NCBI GenBank assembly: GCA_948829205.1
Contig: CAQLOA010000052.1
Span: 1-8,861, forward strand
Length of the DNA: 8,861 nucleotides
Reading direction: 5' to 3'
From: an uncultured Eggerthellaceae bacterium
GTDB lineage: Bacteria; Actinomycetota; Coriobacteriia; Coriobacteriales; Eggerthellaceae
Below are positions 1-4,693 of the stretch, piece after piece (position 1 is the first letter of the stretch; each line of letters opens with the position of its first letter). The notes under the pieces were generated by a model. The model did no database searches and was not told where the DNA came from. It saw only the letters and a program-made list of their open reading frames with translations. The position numbers and the translations under genes were made by a program.

Positions 1-130
1 GCCTCATGCCGACCGCGCCAAGCAGTTCAAGCCCTTCGCGGCGCTGCGCGGCTACGAGGAACTTGTCGACAAGGTGATGAAGAAAGCCGACGAGCCCCAC
101 GACTTCTCCGACCTGGAGGAACCCTGCTAA
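1..130 (+). CDS. YolD-like family protein, C-terminal fragment (5' truncated)
   Basis: The frame is open from base 2 to a TAA at 128-130 and gives 42 residues, beginning PHADRAKQFKPFAALRGYEE and ending DLEEPC. The block RAKQF-PFAALRGYE matches my recollection of the N-terminal part of YolD-like proteins of Firmicutes and Coriobacteria. These are small proteins usually encoded next to a Y-family (DinB/UmuC-like) DNA polymerase and linked to the SOS response. The upstream gene lies outside the window, so that partnership cannot be confirmed. GC content is high (about 70% over the first 60 bases), like the right flank and unlike the genes that follow. The protein is shorter after the motif than many YolD proteins, so a truncated copy is possible. 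It converges on the zinc-ribbon gene. Confidence 0.65.
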   Translation, partial: PHADRAKQFKPFAALRGYEELVDKVMKKADEPHDFSDLEEPC

Positions 131-131
131 A

Positions 132-152
132 AGGCTCATGGCTCCTCAGCCT
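132..152 (-). terminator. weak candidate terminator for the minus-strand operon
   Basis: Read on the minus strand, just after the zinc-ribbon stop codon, AGGCT (152-148) and AGCCT (136-132) can pair into a 5-bp stem with an 11-nt loop, followed by TTTT. It sits between two convergent genes, where a terminator is expected, but the stem is short and the loop long, so this is only a candidate. Confidence 0.25.
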
Positions 153-156
153 CAGA

Positions 157-348
157 TCACTCCGACTCTTCGCTTGCTGACCCTTGCGTTCCAATGCCAG
201 GCTTCATAGGCAGGGGGCTTTTGCAGCTCGAGCACACAACAGCATCGTCGGCATTGGATGTCCCGCACTTGGGACAAGTGCCCAAGTGCGGGACGTTTTC
301 GAATCTCTTACCGCACTGACCACACCGAATACAAGCGTATCCGCACAT
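157..348 (-). CDS. small double zinc-ribbon protein (63 aa)
   Basis: The protein begins MCGYACIRCGQCGKRF and carries three cysteine pairs in 42 residues: C5-x2-C8 (then C11), C25-x2-C28 and C39-x2-C42, typical of zinc-ribbon or rubredoxin-like folds. A hydrophilic tail (GIGTQGSASEESE) follows, with no membrane segment or signal peptide. An ATG further upstream (441) is in frame but would overlap the SpoVAE-like gene by about 90 bp and add a non-zinc-ribbon sequence. The ATG at 348 lies 4 nt after the SpoVAE stop, with GAGG about 9 nt upstream, and is preferred. It is the last gene of the minus-strand run and is probably translationally coupled to SpoVAE. The function is unknown; a soluble accessory or metal-binding partner of the SpoVA pair is one guess. 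The middle of the gene contains a perfect 14-bp inverted repeat (260-294). Confidence 0.75.
   Translation of the reverse strand: MCGYACIRCGQCGKRFENVPHLGTCPKCGTSNADDAVVCSSCKSPLPMKPGIGTQGSASEESE
260..294. repeat. perfect 14-bp inverted repeat inside the zinc-ribbon gene
   Basis: GTCCCGCACTTGGG (260-273) and CCCAAGTGCGGGAC (281-294) are exact reverse complements, separated by the 7-nt loop ACAAGTG. In the mRNA this would form a strong GC-rich hairpin. On the coding strand the two arms encode VPHLG and CPKCG, so one arm overlaps the second zinc-ligand pair. No T tract follows on either strand, so it is not an ordinary intrinsic terminator. Confidence 0.85.
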
Positions 349-352
349 GTCC

Positions 353-715
353 TTACGCCTCAGAAGAGGCCACAACGTCGTTTTTATGAATGGCCCGATA
401 CGCGAATCCAGCAAACAAGCCAAACAGCGTAAGCACGGCAAAAATGGAAATCACAACGCAGATGGGAATCCACACACCGCCAAACAGGGCAATAATGGAA
501 TTGAATATGGCCTGGGCAGCGCCGACTACCATCACCGAGAATCCCGCCCCTCCGAAAGCGGCGACAATGTCGCAAAGCCCAAAGGCGGTGCATATGCCCC
601 CAACGGCAAGCCCGATAATCAAAAGTTTCGGAACCCCGAGATCCGTATACATCAAGGCGACTTGGAAAACCGCACAAAGCAGGCCACCAACGAGAAAAGC
701 CTGTAAAAACATCAT
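353..715 (-). CDS. SpoVAE-like membrane protein (SpoVAC/SpoVAEb family)
   Basis: A 120-residue hydrophobic protein starting MMFLQAFLVGGLLCAVFQ, which closely resembles the N-terminus of Bacillus SpoVAEb, where AFLVGGL(I/L)C is a hallmark. FGLCDIVAAFGGAGFSVMVVG (46-65) corresponds to the family's FGLY-FAGAGATVPIT stretch. Four hydrophobic segments are visible, roughly at 3-22, 31-52, 57-80 and 83-106, with a short hydrophilic C-terminus. In endospore formers SpoVA proteins sit in the inner forespore membrane and move calcium-dipicolinate. This organism is probably not a spore former, so the substrate is unknown. The ATG lies one base after the stop of the SpoVAC-like gene (TAG-C-ATG), which implies translational coupling. 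No SpoVAD homologue is encoded nearby. The SpoVA family call is firm; the role is not. Confidence 0.82.
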   Translation of the reverse strand: MMFLQAFLVGGLLCAVFQVALMYTDLGVPKLLIIGLAVGGICTAFGLCDIVAAFGGAGFSVMVVGAAQAIFNSIIALFGGVWIPICVVISIFAVLTLFGLFAGFAYRAIHKNDVVASSEA

Positions 716-716
716 G

Positions 717-1115
717 CTACATCAACCCCCCGACGACGAATGCGATAACCGCAACCACGAAAATGCACAAACAACCCCAACCTAGGACGTATCCGACAAG
801 GCCAAGCGCCGCCTTGACTCCCTCTTTCGGGGAACCCGTTTCCTTGCTGGCATCGCAAAATGCCCCGGAGATTGCCGCACAAAAGCCATTGAATGGAAGA
901 ATCAATCCAAAGCCCGCCTTAGGCTCAAGCTTCTGGTGCAAGCTCGTAACGAACATGATCACTCCGATGACTCCCATCGACACAAGGATGGCGAATCCCA
1001 GCCATGGGCTGTCGGGACCTATCACCGGAAGCCAGAGCATGGTTATCGCCTGACCAATAATCGAAAAGACTCCGCCTACTAGAAACGCCATGAAAACAGC
1101 TTTCAAAGGCTGCAT
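717..1115 (-). CDS. SpoVAC-like membrane protein (SpoVAC/SpoVAEb family)
   Basis: A 132-residue membrane protein with AFLVGGVFSIIGQ at 10-22, the same N-terminal signature as its neighbour, so the two are probably paralogues. KAGFGLILPFNGF (66-78) corresponds to the family's GAG--VP-TGF stretch, and GSPKEGVKAALGLVGYVLGWG (94-114) to the region before the last helix. Hydrophobic segments lie at about 6-29, 39-58, 67-87 and 103-130. SpoVAC of B. subtilis has been reported to behave as a mechanosensitive channel. This copy is more divergent than the SpoVAE-like one. The ATG at 1115 follows AAAGGAG at a good 6-nt spacing. The gene starts 87 bp after the ferredoxin gene with no intrinsic terminator in between, so cotranscription is plausible, although that gap could also hold a promoter. 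Confidence 0.75.
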   Translation of the reverse strand: MQPLKAVFMAFLVGGVFSIIGQAITMLWLPVIGPDSPWLGFAILVSMGVIGVIMFVTSLHQKLEPKAGFGLILPFNGFCAAISGAFCDASKETGSPKEGVKAALGLVGYVLGWGCLCIFVVAVIAFVVGGLM

Positions 1116-1128
1116 CTCGAACTCCTTT

Positions 1129-1147
1129 CCGATGCATCGGCGACGCC
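1129..1147. repeat. palindromic sequence between the ferredoxin and SpoVA genes
   Basis: CCGATGCATCGG (1129-1140) is a perfect 12-bp palindrome and is directly abutted by GGCG-A-CGCC (1139-1147). It lies just upstream of the SpoVAC-like ribosome binding site, in the only sizeable gap of the minus-strand run. It could be a regulator site or an mRNA hairpin affecting access to the ribosome binding site; no T tract is present. This may be chance in GC-rich DNA. Confidence 0.4.
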
Positions 1148-1202
1148 TTGGCGCCAGACGAACGCCTAGGCCGCGCCGCCAATGCAGACGATCCGATCAA
1201 GG

Positions 1203-1532
1203 TTAGATAACGAACAACGAAACCCCTCGCGCGTCAGCCTTCTCAAGAAGCTGGTCCGCTTCTCCAAATTCGATGCAGGCAGCCTGACAATGCTGCACGC
1301 ATGACGGAAGCTTGCCTTTGGCGCGGCGCGAAGCGCACGTGTCGCACTGCTTTGTCGGAACAGGAACCCATTCATCCTGCCACACATCCTCGGAAATCTC
1401 CCACGGTCCGACATGGTTGAGTTTGATGCCAAACTGATCAGCCGGATAACCATGTTCTACCTGGCAAGCAATTTCACAGCTATGGCATCCGGTACACCAG
1501 TTCGTATCGATCAAAAGCGCATACTTCGACAT
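1203..1532 (-). CDS. two-cluster [4Fe-4S] ferredoxin-like electron-transfer subunit
   Basis: 109 residues with nine cysteines in two groups: C13-x2-C16-x2-C19-x3-C23, and C63-x2-C66-x11-C78-x3-C82-x3-C86. This is the outer half of a DmsB/NrfC-type iron-sulfur subunit: the second group, with PSCVQHC and ACIEFGE, matches the usual C-x2-C...P-CV-C...A--FG pattern. The middle four-cysteine motif of full-size (about 200 aa) DmsB proteins is absent, leaving ligands for two [4Fe-4S] clusters. The Pro usually found after the last Cys of such motifs is Gln at 83. There is no signal peptide, so it should be cytoplasmic. It starts 3 nt after the oxidoreductase stop, with AAGGAG upstream, and is surely cotranscribed. 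It likely delivers electrons to the molybdoenzyme from an unknown donor, since no membrane anchor gene is present. Confidence 0.88.
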   Translation of the reverse strand: MSKYALLIDTNWCTGCHSCEIACQVEHGYPADQFGIKLNHVGPWEISEDVWQDEWVPVPTKQCDTCASRRAKGKLPSCVQHCQAACIEFGEADQLLEKADARGVSLFVI

Positions 1533-1535
1533 CTT

Positions 1536-3779
1536 CTACTCTCCTTCTTTGACTTTGTACACTTTGCACAGCAGCGTCTTGTAGTTGGATCCGAAGCCTG
1601 CCTTGCCAGGTTCGTAACCGATTAGCTTCCCGATGTTCACGTCCCACATGCCGTACAGCCCATCCTCTTCGGCGCCTGGCCTCTCTGGAAACCACCATGC
1701 AGCATCGGTCGAACAAACCCTCGGATCGACAATGGGCGTAAGTTCGACTTTCCTCTTGCATCTACCTCGCTGGTTCTCCAGCCAAACCCAGTCCCCTTCT
1801 TCGATGCCATACTCCTTGGCCGTCTTCGGATTCATCTGGATGATGGGGTCGGGATGCATCGCCCTCATCCTTGGAACCTGTCGATGTTCGGAATGGAACA
1901 TGGACCATGTGCGCGCACCGGTCGTAACGACCAAGGGATACTCGTCAAGAAGTTCAGGAGTGCTCCCAGGACCCGGAGTTGGCTCTTCGAAATACGGAAG
2001 GGGGTCCAAACCGGCCCCGCTGTAGAAGGTAGACCAGAGTTCTATTCTTCCTGTCGTCGTGTTGAACCCAGGCTTGCCATCGGAGCGGAGAATCCCCTTC
2101 CTGTACTTGTCATAGGTGAAAGGAAGATACGCCGGGGCTTTCTCGCGTAGCTCGGCAAAAGTTAGTCCCGTGTCTTTCAGCACCTCGCCATACATCTCTT
2201 CTACCGAACTCCACGGCCACGCCTCAGGATTCAGGCGTTTTCCCAGAAGTAAGTTGATTTCCTGGTCAGACTTGCATTCTCCGAGGGAGATGACCTTGTT
2301 TATCGCCTCGCCGCGCTGCACGTTGTCCCCACAACGAATGCCATCCCTCTCTGGATATGTGGCGGCTGGCAATAGTATGTCTGCCAACGCCATCGCTGTC
2401 GGGGTCATAAACAAATCGACGCATGCGATGAAGTCAAGCTTCCTGTACGCCTCAAGGGTTCGTTCGGGATCGGGGGCCGTATTTGCAATGGGGTTCGTCG
2501 TTTGAATCCATGCGGCCTTGATCGGATACGGCTGTTCGGTCTCTATCGTACGTACCAATTCATCCGTCGACGCCATCTGGAAGCCGAAGTTCAGCAGCGC
2601 GTACTTGTCCAGGCCGATTCTCTTCGCCTTCTGCTCGTCGCTAATAAGCTCTTGACCCCACCCGCCGCTATAGGGAAGGATGGAGGGAGGCGCTATCATG
2701 CCGCCAGGGTTGTCGATGTTCCCGGTTATCTCGAATATCGCAGAAATCGCCTGCCCAGCAGGGATGGCCTCCTTCGTCATGTCGATTGCGACACCCCACT
2801 GCATCGCCGCGGCTTTTGCATTTGCTATCATGCGGGCGGCCTTCACGATCTTGTCTTTAGGCACCCATGTGATTTCCTCAGTCTTTTCGGGAGTAAACCC
2901 AGAAACCCTTTCGGCGAGCTCGTCGAAACCGTAGCACCAAGCATCGACGAATTCCTTGTCGTACAGTTCTTCCTGAATTATGACGTTAAGGATTCCCATG
3001 GCGAGGGCAGCATCAGTGCCTGGGCGTATCTGGAGATATGCATCCGAGTGATTCGCAAGCCATGTACGACGCGGGTCGACGACAACCAGCTTGGCCCCGC
3101 GCTTCATTACGTCAATCACCCAGTGCCCGTATGCGCCGTCGGAGTTCGCAACCACCGGGTTGTTTCCCCATATGACCACCACTTCCGGACACTCCCATTC
3201 GGGATTGTCATAGCGATCGGCGAACTGCTGCGAGTAGTCAGCAACCCACATCGCACCCGTCGTTGCAGCGCATCCTGCCACCCGGGGAAGAAAACACGAC
3301 ATGCCTGACATCCCGAAGCAATAGTTCGGGCTTCCAAACGACCAACAAAGGCGCGTGATCCACGGGGCTATGTCGCGCCCGGTTCCTTGTTGGAAAATAA
3401 CCGCCTCCGCGCCATGCTCTTCCTTGATGCGGTTGAAGTTCTCCGCAATCGCGTCTAGCGCCTCGTCCCAGCTGATGCGCTCCCAAGCATCCTTGCCTCG
3501 ATCTTCGCGCGCTCTCTTCATGGGGTAGAGCAGCCTATCTTCGTTGTATACGGCCTCGATCGTATCAAGGCAGCGAACGCAAAGCCGACCGTTGTTGAAG
3601 GGGTTTTCGGGGTCGCCCTCCACTTTTACAAGCCTGCCATCATCGTCGGTATACAGAAGCACACCGCACCCCAAATGACATCCAGGACCGTTCCACGCGC
3701 TCCCACGCGTTACCGTCAAGCCATCCTCTCGATACTGATAAGGCTTGTCGTGCTCGACCAACGTATAGCGTTCCTCCAT
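1536..3779 (-). CDS. molybdopterin-dependent oxidoreductase, DMSO reductase family, cytoplasmic
   Basis: A 747-residue catalytic subunit. The N-terminal Fe-S region has C34-x3-C38 and, after VKVEGDPENP-N-GRLC, C67-x2-C70. The usual ligand four residues before C34 is Asn30, so the cysteine layout is atypical. RISWDEALDAIA (101-112) is the classic molybdopterin-oxidoreductase motif. FGSPN at 148-152 is followed by SGMSC, with Cys162 a candidate Mo/W ligand. VIWGNNP (202-208), VVVDPRRT (232-239) and IRPGTDAALAMG (251-262) bind pterin cofactor. The dinucleotide-binding domain spans about 612-740. There is no twin-arginine signal. Similar proteins occur in many paralogues in Eggerthellaceae, some of them catechol dehydroxylases; the substrate here cannot be read from sequence. 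The ATG at 3779 has GAGGAG 6 nt upstream; longer in-frame starts (3827 TTG, 3800 ATG) have no ribosome binding site. Confidence 0.9.
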   Translation of the reverse strand: MEERYTLVEHDKPYQYREDGLTVTRGSAWNGPGCHLGCGVLLYTDDDGRLVKVEGDPENPFNNGRLCVRCLDTIEAVYNEDRLLYPMKRAREDRGKDAWERISWDEALDAIAENFNRIKEEHGAEAVIFQQGTGRDIAPWITRLCWSFGSPNYCFGMSGMSCFLPRVAGCAATTGAMWVADYSQQFADRYDNPEWECPEVVVIWGNNPVVANSDGAYGHWVIDVMKRGAKLVVVDPRRTWLANHSDAYLQIRPGTDAALAMGILNVIIQEELYDKEFVDAWCYGFDELAERVSGFTPEKTEEITWVPKDKIVKAARMIANAKAAAMQWGVAIDMTKEAIPAGQAISAIFEITGNIDNPGGMIAPPSILPYSGGWGQELISDEQKAKRIGLDKYALLNFGFQMASTDELVRTIETEQPYPIKAAWIQTTNPIANTAPDPERTLEAYRKLDFIACVDLFMTPTAMALADILLPAATYPERDGIRCGDNVQRGEAINKVISLGECKSDQEINLLLGKRLNPEAWPWSSVEEMYGEVLKDTGLTFAELREKAPAYLPFTYDKYRKGILRSDGKPGFNTTTGRIELWSTFYSGAGLDPLPYFEEPTPGPGSTPELLDEYPLVVTTGARTWSMFHSEHRQVPRMRAMHPDPIIQMNPKTAKEYGIEEGDWVWLENQRGRCKRKVELTPIVDPRVCSTDAAWWFPERPGAEEDGLYGMWDVNIGKLIGYEPGKAGFGSNYKTLLCKVYKVKEGE

Positions 3780-3785
3780 TTGCAT

Positions 3786-3791
3786 CTCCTC
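3786..3791 (-). promoter_or_regulatory. ribosome binding site fixing the oxidoreductase start
   Basis: GAGGAG on the minus strand, 6 nt before the ATG at 3779. This decides against the longer forms starting at 3827 (TTG) or 3800 (ATG), which lack a Shine-Dalgarno sequence and would add 16 or 7 unconserved residues. Confidence 0.75.
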
Positions 3792-3867
3792 TCTAGGCAT
3801 GCTTACAGCAACAAAAGAATCCGACAAGAATCACCTGCATGGAATATTCAGTGCTTGCAGAAAGCAA

Positions 3868-3907
3868 GGACCGTCCTTACATTCGAGTCCAAATGTAAGG
3901 ACGGTCC
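3868..3907. promoter_or_regulatory. probable TetR operator: perfect 16-bp inverted repeat
   Basis: GGACCGTCCTTACATT (3868-3883) and AATGTAAGGACGGTCC (3892-3907) are exact reverse complements around an 8-nt centre. Each arm holds a smaller dyad, GGAC-S-GTCC, at 3868-3876 and 3899-3907, with centres 31 bp apart, about three helical turns. It lies between the divergent oxidoreductase and TetR genes, about 90 bp from the former and 52 bp from the latter. The right arm ends just upstream of the candidate regulator promoter. This arrangement fits two cooperating TetR dimers controlling both directions. A transcription terminator is less likely because genes diverge from it and no T tract follows. 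No convincing minus-strand promoter could be picked out. Confidence 0.75.
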
Positions 3908-3912
3908 CTTCG

Positions 3913-3939
3913 TTAGACGACCAATGTAACTTCTATAAT
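3913..3939 (+). promoter_or_regulatory. candidate promoter for the TetR gene
   Basis: A perfect TATAAT lies at 3934-3939. The only -35-like hexamer is TTAGAC at 3913-3918, with a short 15-nt spacer. Initiation would fall near 3946, leaving a leader of only about 14 nt that barely includes the ribosome binding site AGGAAGG (3946-3952). The element abuts the inverted repeat, consistent with autorepression. Confidence 0.45.
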
Positions 3940-3959
3940 GAAAAGAGGAAGGTGATGCC

Positions 3960-4550
3960 ATGAAACCAAGAGCGAGTCATCGCACTGCCTTGGACAAAGA
4001 CATGTGCATGATGATAGTCGATGCCACTTCGAAGCTAGTCTCCGACTCTTCCTTAGAGGACATTTCCGTAAAAGCCATCTGCGAAGAGGCCGGTATCTCC
4101 AGGTCCACCTTCTACTATCACTTCGACGACAAGTTCGACATAGTGCAATGGCATTACGACTACGTTGCCGAGCACAACCTGTTCGAGACCGGACGGACCC
4201 TGACATGGTTTCAGGCGAACTACAGGAACACATACGAAGTTCTTCGAAAAGAAGGGCTATACAAAAGTGCATTCGAATCAAAAGGCTATCAATCGCTGTT
4301 TTCTTATTCGAAGAGACGGCGCATAGAAACCCTGAAGGAAACGATCACGGAATACAAGAACGAAAAGCTTGATCGAGAATTAGGATTTCAAATCTATGCA
4401 CTTGCGGAATCGGAGGTCGCCTCCATGGCGCGATGGTTCAAAGACGGCCAACCCTTCGATCTAGAAACACTATGCACATATCTAGACGGAATTGTCCCGA
4501 AACGTCTTCACGACCTGCTGAACGATCCTGTTTCACCACGCTTGTATTAG
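3960..4550 (+). CDS. TetR/AcrR-family transcriptional regulator
   Basis: 196 residues. The N-terminal DNA-binding domain covers about 13-62: LEDISVKAICEEAGISRSTF (32-51) followed by YYHFDDKFDIVQW is a textbook TetR helix-turn-helix, with the recognition helix ISRSTFYYHF. The remaining ~130 residues, helical and rich in charged residues, form the ligand and dimer domain and resemble the DhaS/TetR_C_7-like type without a recognisable ligand signature. The ATG at 3960 has AGGAAGG 7 nt upstream. The gene is divergent from the molybdoenzyme operon and shares with it a control region carrying a large inverted repeat, so it is probably the local regulator, most simply a repressor released by the enzyme's substrate. 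Codon use and GC content (about 48% in the first 60 bases) match the operon rather than the flanks, which suggests they arrived together. Confidence 0.9.
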   Translation: MKPRASHRTALDKDMCMMIVDATSKLVSDSSLEDISVKAICEEAGISRSTFYYHFDDKFDIVQWHYDYVAEHNLFETGRTLTWFQANYRNTYEVLRKEGLYKSAFESKGYQSLFSYSKRRRIETLKETITEYKNEKLDRELGFQIYALAESEVASMARWFKDGQPFDLETLCTYLDGIVPKRLHDLLNDPVSPRLY

Positions 4551-4617
4551 CAGTAAAACGTTCCCGCCCACGCTACAGTCGCACATGACATCGGCGCAAC
4601 ATTATCGCCCCAAGGCC

Positions 4618-4646
4618 TCGCAACCACGGGCGTGCGCCCATATAAT
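4618..4646 (+). promoter_or_regulatory. promoter of the alpha/beta hydrolase gene
   Basis: A perfect TATAAT at 4641-4646 with a weak -35 (TCGCAA, 4618-4623) at 17-nt spacing. Transcription would start near 4653, giving a leader of about 40 nt before the ATG at 4694. The spacer holds GGGCG-TG-CGCCC (4628-4639), a 5-bp inverted repeat touching the -10 box and a possible repressor site. The rest of the 4551-4693 gap shows no terminator or other structure. Confidence 0.6.
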
Positions 4647-4693
4647 TGTCAGCACGAATTCGACACCGCTCCCCTTTCGACGAAGGAGACGAC

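Noticed and set aside
260..294. Intrinsic terminator or transposon end at the perfect hairpin
   Set aside because: It lies inside a coding region with no T tract, no transposase and no target-site duplication nearby.
2502..3308. 268-codon plus-strand frame opposite the oxidoreductase
   Set aside because: Antisense shadow of a well-supported molybdoenzyme; no recognisable motif or ribosome binding site.
3780..3827. Longer N-terminus (TTG at 3827) for the oxidoreductase, tested as a possible signal peptide
   Set aside because: The extra 16 residues have no twin-arginine or hydrophobic segment and no ribosome binding site precedes them; they overlap the true ribosome binding site.
3868..3907. 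Intrinsic terminator
   Set aside because: The strong stem lies between divergent promoters, with no gene ending into it and no T tract; an operator fits better.
131..4640. Attachment-site direct repeats flanking the low-GC segment
   Set aside because: Comparing the edges by eye gave no direct repeat of convincing length, and there is no integrase or tRNA.
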